Part shown: positions 50,702 to 62,477 of the stretch, one piece after another | How positions within the stretch are numbered: the first letter of the stretch is position 1 | Layout: each line of letters begins with the position of its first letter | Notes under the pieces: generated by a model | Told to the model about the DNA's origin: nothing | Databases searched by the model: none | The model's input: only the letters and a program-made list of their open reading frames with translations | Source: Oscillospiraceae bacterium | Lineage (GTDB): Bacteria; Bacillota; Clostridia; Oscillospirales; Acutalibacteraceae | Direction of reading: 5' to 3' | Length of the DNA: 64,000 nt | Assembly: GCA_910574935.1 (NCBI GenBank) | Contig: CAJTCU010000002.1 | Span: 186,001-250,000, forward strand | Position numbers and translations under genes: made by a program

Positions 50702-51568
50702 ATGGTTTTAAAAATGAATTTCCTATCCAAGCACTTGGGTATGCAGACCAATGTCACGGTATGCCTGCCTTCCTTTTCCTTTGCTGACATTATGGAAAAA
50801 CGGGAAAACGTGTACGTACAGGGCATGAAGTACCAGACTCTGTACCTTTTGCATGGGGGCAGCGGGGATGACTCGGACTATGTAAATTTCTCCAACATCG
50901 TCCGCTACGCCGACGACCATAAGCTGGCGGTAGTTATGCCCTGCGACTTTAACGCGGACTATACCGACGCCCCCAGGGGCCCCCGGTACCTGCGGTATAT
51001 CACCGAAGAGCTGCCCACCATGATGCAGGCTGTGCTGCCTCTTTCTGACAAGCGGGAGGACAACTTTATTGGCGGGCTCTCCATGGGAGCCCACGGGGCC
51101 ATGAAGATTTCCCTGCTGCATCCCGAGCGCTTCGCGGCAGTGCTGGTGATGTCCGGCGCGGCCCATAGCGCGGACAACATTGTGGAAACCCGGGACACCC
51201 GCAGGAAAAACGCTGGCTCCGACGCCATGCCCATGCCGGACATGGAGAGCTATTACGGCGACCTTAGCCAGTTCCGGGGCAGCCAGCATGACGCCTATGC
51301 CGCCGCCCAGCGGGCCGTGGACCAGGGCAAGCCCCTGCCGGAATATTTCTTTGCCTGCGGGAGCGATGACTTTGCCCTGCCCCGGTGCCGGTATGGCTAT
51401 GAAGCCCTGACCCAACTGGGATTTAAGACCCATTTTCTAGAGGTGCCGGGCTACAAGCACGAATGGGACTTTTGGGACATGATTCTGCGCAAAGCGTTTG
51501 CGGAGTGGCTTCCCATCCGGCATAAGGTTCTCTATCCGGACGCCCCAGAAGGGACTGATCCGGCATGA
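50702..51568 (+). CDS. Esterase, alpha/beta hydrolase (CE1/esterase D-like)
   Basis: 288 aa. YQTLYLLHGGSGDDSDY (oxyanion region), the nucleophile elbow GGLSMGAHGAMK (Ser about 127), ACGSDDFALPRC (Asp) and VPGYKHEWDFWD (His) complete a triad. Close in pattern to putative tributyrin or acetyl-xylan esterases of gut Firmicutes. No signal peptide. It probably removes acetyl or related groups from imported glycans. Overlaps the MATE gene by 4 bp. Confidence 0.87.
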   Translation: MVLKMNFLSKHLGMQTNVTVCLPSFSFADIMEKRENVYVQGMKYQTLYLLHGGSGDDSDYVNFSNIVRYADDHKLAVVMPCDFNADYTDAPRGPRYLRYITEELPTMMQAVLPLSDKREDNFIGGLSMGAHGAMKISLLHPERFAAVLVMSGAAHSADNIVETRDTRRKNAGSDAMPMPDMESYYGDLSQFRGSQHDAYAAAQRAVDQGKPLPEYFFACGSDDFALPRCRYGYEALTQLGFKTHFLEVPGYKHEWDFWDMILRKAFAEWLPIRHKVLYPDAPEGTDPA

Positions 51569-52956
51569 CGGATGTCAAAGCCCGCCGGTTTGACAAATAC
51601 TGGGTGAGAGACAAAAGCTTTTACAAAAAAGTACTGTTGATCCTGGTGCCCATCGTCCTGCAATCTATCATTAACCAGGGCGTGAACATGATGGACACCA
51701 TTATGGTGGGCAGGCTGGGCGAGGCCTCCATTTCCGCGTCCAGCCTGGCCAACCAGTTTTATAACATCTTCGTGTTCCTGTGCATGGGCATCAGCGCCGC
51801 GGGGCTGGTACTTTCCAGCCAGTATTTTGGCGCGAGAGATCTAAAAACCGTAAGAAAAGTTTTTGACCTGGTGCTGCAAATTGTTCTCATAGGCGGAACC
51901 GCTTTTGCAGTGGCTACCTTTCTGCTGCCCAGCCAGATTATGCGTATTTTCACCAATGAAGCGGACGTGATCGAACTGGGCGCCCAGTACCTGCGGGTTA
52001 CAGCCCTGATCTACCTGCCCCACGGGATCAGCCTGGTACTCAGCAATGTGCTGCGCTCTATTGGCAACGCCAAGCTGGGGCTGTATGTGTCCATTGCCTC
52101 CTTTATCGTGAACATTGGCGCCAACTATGTATTTATTTTTGGCAAGCTGGGCGCTCCGGCCCTGGGGGTCATGGGCGCGGCAGTGGGCACTCTTATTGCC
52201 AGGGGGGTAGAGTTCCTATTCTGCGCCCTGTACCTGCTGAAATATGAAAAAGTACTGCGGTACCAGGCGCGGGGACTGCTACAGGCCCCCACCAAAGAGC
52301 TGTTTGGCGAGTTCCGCCGGTTGGGCCTGCCCGCCATTATCTCCGACTCCCTGCTGGCCCTGGCGGCCAGCGCCATCTCCATTATCCTGGGCCATATGGG
52401 CAAAGAAGTGGTCTCTGCCTATGCCATCGTCACAGTGATGGACCGCATGGCCACGGTGGCCATACAGGGCATATCCAGCGCCTCGGGGGTGGTCATTGGC
52501 CAAACCGTAGGCGAAGGGGAGTTCCAGCGGGCCCAAAAGGAAGGCTGGACGTTCCTAATTCTCTCGGTAGCTGTGGGTCTTATCGGCGGCGTACTGGTGC
52601 TGGTTTTGGGAGAGTGGTCTATCGCCCTGTATGAAATTGCCCCCTCTACGGTGGAGATCACCATACATATGATGGAAGCCAGCGCTATTGTGGTGTTCTT
52701 CCAGGCCATTCAAAGCGCCCTGTCAAAGGGTATTCTGCGTGGGGGCGGCGACACCAAGTTCCTAATGGTGGCGGATATCATCTTTCAGTGGGTGGCCTCG
52801 GTGCCCTTGGGGGCTCTGGCTGGACTGGTGCTGGGCTTTCCGCCCTTTGTGGTGCTGATTGCCCTGCGCGTGGACTTTATCATTAAATCCGTCTGGCTGG
52901 TGTTCCGGCTGAAAAGCGGGAAGTGGATTCACAAGGCCAAACGAATGGCCGGATAA
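51565..52956 (+). CDS. MATE family efflux transporter
   Basis: 463 aa, twelve membrane helices in two bundles. The N-terminal QSIINQGVNMMDTIMVGRLG and ISASSLANQFYN, and the second-half ATVAIQGISSASGVVIGQTVG (split as ATVAIQGISSAS / GVVIGQTVG), are MATE signatures. Exports cationic or aromatic compounds with Na+ or H+. Translationally coupled to the esterase (ATGA). It could remove toxic aglycones released by the neighbouring glycosidases; this is inference. Confidence 0.93.
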   Translation: MTDVKARRFDKYWVRDKSFYKKVLLILVPIVLQSIINQGVNMMDTIMVGRLGEASISASSLANQFYNIFVFLCMGISAAGLVLSSQYFGARDLKTVRKVFDLVLQIVLIGGTAFAVATFLLPSQIMRIFTNEADVIELGAQYLRVTALIYLPHGISLVLSNVLRSIGNAKLGLYVSIASFIVNIGANYVFIFGKLGAPALGVMGAAVGTLIARGVEFLFCALYLLKYEKVLRYQARGLLQAPTKELFGEFRRLGLPAIISDSLLALAASAISIILGHMGKEVVSAYAIVTVMDRMATVAIQGISSASGVVIGQTVGEGEFQRAQKEGWTFLILSVAVGLIGGVLVLVLGEWSIALYEIAPSTVEITIHMMEASAIVVFFQAIQSALSKGILRGGGDTKFLMVADIIFQWVASVPLGALAGLVLGFPPFVVLIALRVDFIIKSVWLVFRLKSGKWIHKAKRMAG

Positions 52957-53171
52957 GACCCCCTCGATAAAGAGAGGCCCCTAGGGCGCGAAAGAAAAGC
53001 ATGGTTGTAGTTTTGAAAAGAGAGGTCCTACTTTTTTGTGGGATTTCGGTGTAGACTATTGGAAGAGAGCCGAAAATGCGGACAGATTGTGGGGCTGGGG
53101 CCACACAATTGCTATTCCCTTACCTAAAAGCGCTCTCTGCTTCACACAACACGGAAAGAAAGGTGTATAAT

Positions 53172-55907
53172 ATGAAACTGACCCACCTACGTACCAACCA
53201 CATCGTCCGGCCTCTAGGGCTCTCTATGGACCGCCCTGTGTTCTCCTGGGTGGCCGAAGAGACCCCGGATAAGGCCCAGGCCGCTGCCCAGATCGTGGTT
53301 TCCACTGGTGGCAAGACTGTGTTTGACAGTGGAAAGAGCGGCGCGCCCTCTTCCCTGGGTTTTGAGGCTCCCGTGGAGCTGCTGCCCCGCACCCGCTACG
53401 ACTGGACCGTTACTGTCTGGGGCGACGGGGGCGACACGGCCAGCGCCTCCTCCTGGTTCGAGACCGCCAAACAGGACGAGCCTTGGCAGGCACAGTGGAT
53501 TACCGCCAGCGGCGGGCCCTTTGCAGACCCAGAGCGCCAGCCCTTATTGGCAAAAGATTTTTCCCTAAAAGGCCAGGTGGCCAGCGCCCGGGCTTATGTG
53601 TGCGGGCTGGGCATTTACGAGCTGGAGCTCAACGGCCAAAAAGCTGGAGACGAATACCTGCTGCCTGGCTACCACTGCTATGACCATGCCCTAGAGTATC
53701 AGACCTTTGACGTTACCAGGCTGCTGAACTGCGGCGAGAACACCATTGCCCTGGCCCTGGGTCCTGGCTGGTACATGGGGGACCTGATCTTTGACCGCCG
53801 CCGCCACGTCTATGGCGACGCCATGAAGGCCATCTGCGAGCTGCGGGTCACCCTCACCGACGGCAGCGAAGTGGTGCTGGGCACAGACGGCAGCTGGAAA
53901 AGCTACCCCTCCCCCGTCACATTTAGCAATATCTACGACGGCGAGCGCCTGGACGCCCGGCTGTTTATCCCTGGCTGGTCCCGGCCAGGCTGCGCTGCCC
54001 AGGGCTTTGGGGCGGCGGTGTGCGAAGAAAGCGCTCCCCTGGTGGCCAGACGTGGGCCGAAGATTGTGAAAAAGCAAGAGTTCGCCCCAGTGGAGATCTT
54101 CCACACCAAGAAGGGCGAGACTGTGCTGGACTTTGGCCAGAACATCACTGGCTGGGTGGAGTTTAATACCAGCGCTCCCGCCGGACAGACCGTAAAACTC
54201 AGCTATGGTGAAGTGATGCAGGACGGCTGCTTCTACCGGGACAACCTGCGCACCGCCAAGGCCGAGTACCTCTATATCTCCGACGGCACTCCCCGCCGGA
54301 TTCGGCCCCACTTTACCTTCTACGGCTTCCGCTTTGTAAAGGTGGAAGGCGTAGAAAACGTGCTTCCCCAGGACTTCGCCGCCTGCCACATCCGCTCGGA
54401 CATAGACCCCATTGGCCGCATTGAGACCAGCAACCCCCGGGTAAACCAGCTGTTCCACAACGCCATGTGGGGGCAGTTCGATAACTTTCTGGACCTGCCC
54501 ACCGACTGCCCCCAGCGGGACGAACGTTTGGGCTGGACCGGGGACGCGGCGGTGATTAGCGCAACGGCCTGCAAAAACCTCTACATGCCCGCCTTTTTCC
54601 ACCACTTTGTAGAGAACGTCCGCCAAGAGCAGAAGTTCTACAGCGGCTCGGTGCCCTTCTTTGTGCCCGCGCCCAAGACCTTTGCCAAGGGCCCCCGGTT
54701 CAAGATAGACCCGGCGGACTTTATCAGCCTGGACCGGAATGATGAAGAAGCGGTACGCCGGCTCTTGGCAGAAAAATACCCGGAGCTGGCTGCTGCCGCA
54801 GACGCCCAGCCCCCCGAAGCGCGGGGGAAATTTCTGCGGCAAGCCATAGAGGAAAATTTCAGCTTTGAGGCCAGCAACGGGGCGGGCTGCGCCATTTGGA
54901 GCGACGTGGCCACCATGATGCCCTGGGCTGTGTATGAAAACTACGGCGACATCCACCTGCTGCGCCAGGAATACCCGGTGATGAAAGCCTGGGTGGAGCG
55001 CATGCGCCAAGACGACCGGCTGGACGGGGACCGGGGCTTGTGGCTGCGGGGGCACCAGCTGGGGGACTGGCTGGCCCTGGACAAGCCCGACCCCAAGGAT
55101 GCTGAAAACCCCTTTGGGGCCACGGATCTACAGTACACTGCCAGCTGCTTCTACTTCTACTCCACCCACCTAACGGCGAAAGCCGCCAGAGCACTGGGGC
55201 TTGAGGAGGATGCCGCCCAGTATGATGCTCTATGCGACAAAATCAAGACCGCTGTCTGCGAGGAGTATTTTAACAGAGACGGCTCCTTTAAGATTGAGGG
55301 CACCCAGACTGCCTGTGTGCTAAGCCTGTTCTTCGGCATCTACCCTCCGGGGGGACGGAATCTAGTGCTGGACCAGCTGAAAACCCGGCTGGCCGCTAAA
55401 AACAACCACCTAGACACTGGATTCTGTGGTACGCCTTTCTTGTGCCGGGCCCTTTCGGACAACGGCGCCAACGACCTGGCCTATACCCTGCTGCTGAACG
55501 ACGATTTCCCCAGCTGGCTGTACGAGGTGAAGCTGGGGGCCACCACAGTGTGGGAGCGGTGGAATTCTCTGCTGCCGGACGGCACCATTAGCGGTACAGG
55601 CATGAACAGCCTAAATCACTATGCCTATGGTTCCATTGTGGACTGGATGTACCGCAACCTGTGCGGCTTTAACCCAGTAGAGGCGGCCCCCGGCTACAAA
55701 CAGGCCGTTCTGCGCCCCATGCCGGACCCCCGCATTCACAGCGCAAAAATGGAAATGGACACTGCCTCCGGCCAATATAAGCTCAGCTGGCGGTACGACG
55801 GGCAGGACCTGCATTATGAGGTTACTGTGCCCTTTGACTGCACTGCTGATCTGATGCTGCCGGATGGCCGCACGGAAAAGCTAACGGCAGGCAGCTATAT
55901 TTTCTAA
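53172..55907 (+). CDS. Alpha-L-rhamnosidase, glycoside hydrolase family 78
   Basis: 911 aa from the ATG at 53172 (MKLTHLRTNHIVRPLGL) behind AAAGG; the open frame upstream to 53076 has no site. N-terminal beta domains include YICGLG-type ARAYVCGLGIYELELNG and SYGEVMQDG. The (alpha/alpha)6 catalytic domain has DCPQRDERLGWTGDA (about 445-459), with the catalytic Asp/Glu. SAMWGQFDNF-like FHNAMWGQFDNF and the C-terminal GATTVWERWNSL are further GH78 marks. No signal peptide. Releases alpha-L-rhamnose, for example from plant flavonoid glycosides or pectin fragments. Confidence 0.93.
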   Translation: MKLTHLRTNHIVRPLGLSMDRPVFSWVAEETPDKAQAAAQIVVSTGGKTVFDSGKSGAPSSLGFEAPVELLPRTRYDWTVTVWGDGGDTASASSWFETAKQDEPWQAQWITASGGPFADPERQPLLAKDFSLKGQVASARAYVCGLGIYELELNGQKAGDEYLLPGYHCYDHALEYQTFDVTRLLNCGENTIALALGPGWYMGDLIFDRRRHVYGDAMKAICELRVTLTDGSEVVLGTDGSWKSYPSPVTFSNIYDGERLDARLFIPGWSRPGCAAQGFGAAVCEESAPLVARRGPKIVKKQEFAPVEIFHTKKGETVLDFGQNITGWVEFNTSAPAGQTVKLSYGEVMQDGCFYRDNLRTAKAEYLYISDGTPRRIRPHFTFYGFRFVKVEGVENVLPQDFAACHIRSDIDPIGRIETSNPRVNQLFHNAMWGQFDNFLDLPTDCPQRDERLGWTGDAAVISATACKNLYMPAFFHHFVENVRQEQKFYSGSVPFFVPAPKTFAKGPRFKIDPADFISLDRNDEEAVRRLLAEKYPELAAAADAQPPEARGKFLRQAIEENFSFEASNGAGCAIWSDVATMMPWAVYENYGDIHLLRQEYPVMKAWVERMRQDDRLDGDRGLWLRGHQLGDWLALDKPDPKDAENPFGATDLQYTASCFYFYSTHLTAKAARALGLEEDAAQYDALCDKIKTAVCEEYFNRDGSFKIEGTQTACVLSLFFGIYPPGGRNLVLDQLKTRLAAKNNHLDTGFCGTPFLCRALSDNGANDLAYTLLLNDDFPSWLYEVKLGATTVWERWNSLLPDGTISGTGMNSLNHYAYGSIVDWMYRNLCGFNPVEAAPGYKQAVLRPMPDPRIHSAKMEMDTASGQYKLSWRYDGQDLHYEVTVPFDCTADLMLPDGRTEKLTAGSYIF

Positions 55908-55908
55908 A

Positions 55909-56080
55909 GGTAATACCGCAGAATTCTAAGTACCGTATTGGGCAGTCAGATTTTTCGTGAGAGGGTACAGATTGAGCGCCGTCCATCTCACCATTGACCA
56001 GCGAAAGCTGTGCTCTATCACGGAAAATCTGCAAGCAAGACGGTGCTTAAGGCGCCACCCGCGAATGGTGCGGGGTTGCC
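55909..56080 (+). repeat. MITE family A, copy 3
   Basis: 172 bp, same orientation as the other two. The left arm GGTAATACCGCAGAATTC is normal. The right arm carries about 13 extra bases (around 56050-56062) before GGTGCGGGGTTGCC. Both sides are flanked by TAAA, a perfect 4-bp target duplication. It starts 1 bp after the rhamnosidase stop. Confidence 0.9.
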
Positions 56081-56355
56081 TAAAGTATAGTGGGAATCGA
56101 CCGTGTATTGCCAGCTCTCGGTCCGTTGTGGGCGTGGCGTACTGATTCCCAGTGGCAAAGAGCAGTTCTTTGCTCTTATCCAGCACGTAAAGTTTTCTTT
56201 TCCCACTCAAGCGAACCGGGGAACCACTCCTGTGGGGAGCACAGTAACCGGCCAAACCTGCAAGCGGGATTAGCAAGACTGGTTCTGTGCGCAGAGACCT
56301 GCTACTGCTAAAGAAGCCTTGGACAAGACATCATATAAAAAGGACGGAGCCTGCT
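56081..56355. other. Gene-free spacer before a nucleotidyltransferase gene
   Basis: No clear gene. A minus-strand frame (about 56100-56220) reads KRKLYVLDKSKELLFATG, which looks protein-like, but it has no start signal and runs into the repeat; it could be a remnant. No promoter identified. Confidence 0.3.
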
Positions 56356-56979
56356 GTGACAGAAAAAATTATTGAATCTATTAAAAGCAAATATCACCCG
56401 CTAACTCTCATTGTCTACGGTTCCTACGCTGATGGCTCCCAGAACGCCCACAGTGACTTTGACGCCCTGGCTGTGGCCGACTGCCCCGCCTGTCACGACG
56501 TATCTTTTGTGGAGGGGGTGCAGCTGGACCTGTTTGTGTATCCGCCCTCCCATTTTCAAGGAGCGGTGGACTGTGATGAGATTTTGCAGATTTTCGACGG
56601 CCAGGTATTGGTGGACACCAACGGCCTGGGGGCAGGACTAAAAGCCCAGGTGCTGGCCTATATGGACCAGCTGCCAGTGAAAACTCCGGCAGAGGCCGCC
56701 CAGGGGGTAGAGTGGTGCCAAAAGATGCTGCTTCGTACCCGCCGGGGAGATCCCGAGGGGCTATTCCGCTGGCACTGGCTGCTGACAGAGAGCCTGTCCA
56801 TCTTCTGCGACCTCATGGGCCAGCCCTACCTGGGACCCAAAAAGACTTTGCGGCGGATGCGGGAACTGCACCCGGAAGCTTTCGCCTGCTATAGCAAGGC
56901 CCTGGAAACCTTTGAGGCCAGCACATTAGAGGCATGGGTGCTTTTGCTGAAAAGTACAAAGGAGAGCACCCTCATATGA
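56356..56979 (+). CDS. MNT-type nucleotidyltransferase domain protein
   Basis: 207 aa from a GTG at 56356 behind CGGAGC; a longer frame to 56287 has no site. The nucleotidyltransferase motif is VYGSYADGSQNAHSDFDAL (about 20-38), the GSxxxG...SDxD pattern, with a third Asp in VQLDLFV. A helical C-terminal half follows. It may modify small molecules such as aminoglycosides or be an MNT-HEPN-like single protein. It ends overlapping the GNAT start. Confidence 0.82.
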   Translation: MTEKIIESIKSKYHPLTLIVYGSYADGSQNAHSDFDALAVADCPACHDVSFVEGVQLDLFVYPPSHFQGAVDCDEILQIFDGQVLVDTNGLGAGLKAQVLAYMDQLPVKTPAEAAQGVEWCQKMLLRTRRGDPEGLFRWHWLLTESLSIFCDLMGQPYLGPKKTLRRMRELHPEAFACYSKALETFEASTLEAWVLLLKSTKESTLI

Positions 56980-57419
56980 ACATAGCCCGCAAAAGCCCAA
57001 GCAACCCAGAGGTTTTAGAGCTTTTCTCGGAACATGACGACTTTATGACCGACTTTTTAAGCCATGACATTCCCAGCACAGACAACTGGCAGTACGCCCG
57101 CTATAGCCAAGCGGAAGCTATTGAGGCTGTGTGGGTAGCCTACCACGATGGCCAACCCGCTGGGTGTGTGGCCTACCGGGGCAAAATGGATGGCGTTGGA
57201 GAGGTAAAGCGGCTGTTTATCCGCCCAGAGTACCGGGGACGGGGGCTTTCGAAGGAACTGCTAAACACAGTGCTAAACCACGCAAAGGGCCAGGGCTGCC
57301 GTGCCCTTTACCTGGACACCCGAATTACCCTGGAGCCCGCCGTCTCCCTTTACCGGGCCTTTGGATTTCAAATTATCTTCCAAGCGGGTGCGTATATCCA
57401 GATGGAGCTGCCGCTGTAG
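56976..57419 (+). CDS. GNAT family N-acetyltransferase
   Basis: 147 aa from the ATG at 56976 behind AAAGGAG. Acetyl-CoA loop: VKRLFIRPEYRGRGLSKELL (about 85-104). LYLDTRITLEPAVSLYRAFG is motif B. Co-translated with the nucleotidyltransferase (ATGA-type overlap). Together the pair resembles small-molecule modification cassettes, but no resistance gene family is recognised. Confidence 0.88.
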   Translation: MNIARKSPSNPEVLELFSEHDDFMTDFLSHDIPSTDNWQYARYSQAEAIEAVWVAYHDGQPAGCVAYRGKMDGVGEVKRLFIRPEYRGRGLSKELLNTVLNHAKGQGCRALYLDTRITLEPAVSLYRAFGFQIIFQAGAYIQMELPL

Positions 57420-57431
57420 CCGGTTTTTCAC

Positions 57432-57483
57432 AAAAAAAGAACAGAAGCCGCAAGCAGACGCTTTGCGGCTCCTGTTCTTTTTT
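57432..57483. terminator. Strong bidirectional terminator
   Basis: AAAAAAAGAACAG-A-AGCCGCAAGC and its complement GCTTTGCGGCTCCTGTTCTTTTTT pair over about 20 bp. It ends the plus-strand GNAT transcript and the minus-strand ATP synthase operon. Confidence 0.93.
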
Positions 57484-57492
57484 GCAGGTCCT

Positions 57493-57914
57493 TTAGTGTT
57501 CCATATGCCCGGTGGAAGACTTTACTCTTAGGCGGTTCAGGGCTCGGGCCAAAGTAGCCTGGGCCATCTGGTATTCCTGGCGGCTCTTCATTTGCAGCAT
57601 GGCCTCCTTGGCCTCGTCCGCCTCCCGGCGGGCCCTGGCCTCGTCGATCTCCTCCGGCCGCTCCGCTGAGTCTACCAGTACCAGCACCTCGTTCTGCTCC
57701 ACCTTCACCATTCCCGGAGAAACCGCCGCCACATGGGAACTTTCTCCTGGAACCCGGTAGCGCAGGGTGCCTGGCTGGACCGCCGCAATCATACTGCTGT
57801 GGTGGGCCAAAAAACACTGCTCTCCGTCGCTGGTAGGGATGGTCAGGCTGATGCAAGGGCCTTCGTAAAAAGTCCGGTCCGCCGCCAAAATATGCACCTG
57901 AAAGGTCTCTTCCA

Positions 57915-57915
<1 letters not shown>
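57493..57915 (-). CDS. atpC: ATP synthase epsilon subunit
   Basis: 140 aa. The N-terminal beta sandwich includes FQVHILAADRTFYEGPCISL and HHSSMIAAVQPGTLRYR, followed by a C-terminal helical hairpin (about 90-135) that in the family can inhibit ATPase activity. Last gene of the operon; its start overlaps the atpD stop by 1 bp. Confidence 0.94.
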
Positions 57916-60209
<2,294 letters not shown>

Positions 60210-60223
<14 letters not shown>

Positions 60224-61985
60224 GCTGGGCACCACGCTTTCTGGGGTGGAGGAAGTCCTCCTGATATTTCTTCGCCAGCTCTACCAGCTCCGCCCGGTCA
60301 TCGGCGGAAAGCTGCCCGCTCTGGTCAATACGGTGGCAAAGGTCCGGGGCCTGGGCCTCTACATAGGTCAAAATTCCCTTTTGGAAAGCCCCAAGCCGGT
60401 CCAGGGGAACGTCCTGCATCACATGCTCCATAGCGGCCACCAGCAAAACCACCTGCCGGTGATGGGAAAGGGGCGCGTACTGGGGCTGGCGCAGCAGGCG
60501 CATCAGCCCTTGGCCATAGGCCAGCTGGCGCTTGGTAGCGTCGTCCAGGTCGCTGGAGAACTGGGTGAACACCTCCATTTCCCGGTACTGGGCCAGTTCC
60601 AGGCGAATGGCCCCAGCGGCGGACTTCATGGCCTTGGTCTGGGCGTCGCCGCCCACACGGGATACGGACAATCCCACGTTAACAGCTGGGCGCTGGCCTG
60701 AGAAGAACAGGTCGCTCTCTAAGAAGATCTGGCCGTCGGTAATGGAAATGATATTGGTCGGGATATAGGCAGACACGTCTCCGGCCTGGGTCTCTACAAT
60801 GGGCAGAGCGGTCATGCTGCCGCCCCCCAGCTCGTCAGACAGGTGGGCAGACCGCTCCAAAAGCCGGGAGTGCAAATAGAACACGTCCCCAGGGTAGGCC
60901 TCCCGGCCAGGAGAACGCTCCATCAGGAGGCTTAGGGCCCGGTAGGCAATGGCATGTTTTGAGAGGTCGTCATAGACAATCAGCACGTCCCGGCCTTGGT
61001 ACATAAAGAACTCAGCCAGGGCACAGCCTGCGTAAGGGGCGATATATTGCAAAGCCGCCGAGGCGCCCGCTGGGGCACTGACCACAGTGGTATACTCCAT
61101 GGCCCCTCGACGGCTAAGGTTCTCCACCATCTGGGCCACAGAGCTGGTTTTTTGGCCAATAGCCACATAGATGCACACCACGTTTTTGCCCTTTTGGTTT
61201 AGGATAGTGTCCAGAGCAATCGCGGTTTTACCGGTCTGGCGGTCGCCAATAATCAGCTCCCGCTGGCCCCGGCCAATCGGAAACATGGAGTCAATGGCCA
61301 AAAGGCCGGTCTCCATAGGGGTGTTTACTGGTTGGCGGTCCAGAATACCTGGAGCCGGGGCCTCGATGGGCATATGGGTCTCTGCCTCAATGAGCCCCTT
61401 GCCGTCCACTGGCAGGCCCAGGGCGTCCACCACCCGGCCCAAAAAGCCCTCCCCCACTCGCATACCCGCGGTTTTTAGGGTGCGGCGGACCATACTGCCT
61501 GCCACAATTTCCTCGCTGTCGCCGAAGAGGATGCAGCTAAGCTCTCCTTGGCGCAAGTCCTGGACCATGCCCTTTACCCCAGAGGAGAACACCAGAATCT
61601 CCCCATACTGGGCGTGCTCCAGGCCACCCACCGTGGCAATTTCGCTGTCCACGGTAAGCACCTCGCCCATTTCTTCAGGCAATACAGAGAGCTGCCACTG
61701 CTCCATGGCCTCCCGCATTAGGGGCAGCAGGTCCTCTTGGCCTGGCCGCAGCTGGCGCAGGTAGTCTTGAAACTGCCGCACCCGGCCGTGGGGGGTCCAG
61801 TCGTACACGTCCGAGCCCACTTGCAGACGAAAGCCGGTTTTCAGCGCCGGGTCATACTCCCACTGCATGGGCACAGTGCGCTGGTACTTATCATTAAGAA
61901 ATTTTGTAAAGCGCTGAAGCTGCTGGTCGTTGGGTTCTCTGGCGCTGCGCAGCGTCGCGGTTAAATGCCGTCTATCGGCCCTCAT
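60210..61985 (-). CDS. atpA: ATP synthase alpha subunit fused to a delta C-terminal domain
   Basis: 591 aa, about 85 longer than usual. Residues 1-75 match the C-terminal domain of the delta/OSCP subunit: LTATLRSAREPNDQQLQRFT, YQRTVPMQWEYDPAL, then GFRLQVGSDVYDWTPHGRV. From about residue 78 a normal alpha subunit follows: GDRQTGKTAIALDTIL (P-loop), YDDLSKHAIAYRALSLLM and PAVNVGLSVSRVGG (alpha signature). The start overlaps atpF by 14 bp. There is no room for a separate atpH, so the N-terminal helical domain of delta seems absent from the operon. This could be lineage-specific; it is intact and in frame. Confidence 0.92.
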
Positions 61986-62463
61986 GCTCCGCGCCTCCCT
62001 CCGCCAGATTCAAGAACTGGTCGAAGGGGTCCGTGTCTGGGTGGAAAGCCAGTTTTTCCACCGCCTCGGCGGCAAGCCGTTTCAGCTCCCGCTGGGACTC
62101 CTTCAGGGCGCGCTCCTGGCTGTGCTCCGCCTGGGCCCGGGCCTGGGCTATGATATGCTGGGCCTGCTCCTTTGCCTGGGCCAGCTGGGCCTCGGCAGAT
62201 TCCTGCACAGCCAGCTGGGCCTTTTGCCGGGCCTGGCGCACCTCTTCGTCGGCCTGGTCCAGCTTCTGCTGGTACTTGGTCTTAATCTCCTCGGCGGCTT
62301 CCAGCTTGGTGGCGGCCTGCTGCTCCAGCTCGCGGTAGTGGTCCTCCCGCTTTTGCATAAAGCTTTTTACAGGCTTGAAGAGCAGAAAGTACAGCCCGCC
62401 CACCAAAATAGCCAGGTTCATCCAGTGCAGCAGAATCTGCTGCCAATCAATATTCAGAGGCAT
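61972..62463 (-). CDS. atpF: ATP synthase b subunit
   Basis: 163 aa. One N-terminal membrane helix (about 12-30), a basic QKRED stretch and a very long Gln/Ala/Glu-rich coiled coil, the peripheral stalk. The tail is PFDQFLNLAEGGAEHEG. It normally binds the C-terminal domain of delta, which here is part of AtpA. Confidence 0.93.
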   Translation of the reverse strand: MPLNIDWQQILLHWMNLAILVGGLYFLLFKPVKSFMQKREDHYRELEQQAATKLEAAEEIKTKYQQKLDQADEEVRQARQKAQLAVQESAEAQLAQAKEQAQHIIAQARAQAEHSQERALKESQRELKRLAAEAVEKLAFHPDTDPFDQFLNLAEGGAEHEGR

Positions 62464-62477
62464 ATCTACACCCGCCT

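Noticed and set aside
53691-55055. Minus-strand ORF of 454 codons opposite the rhamnosidase gene
   Set aside because: Shadow frame of a well-supported GH78 gene.
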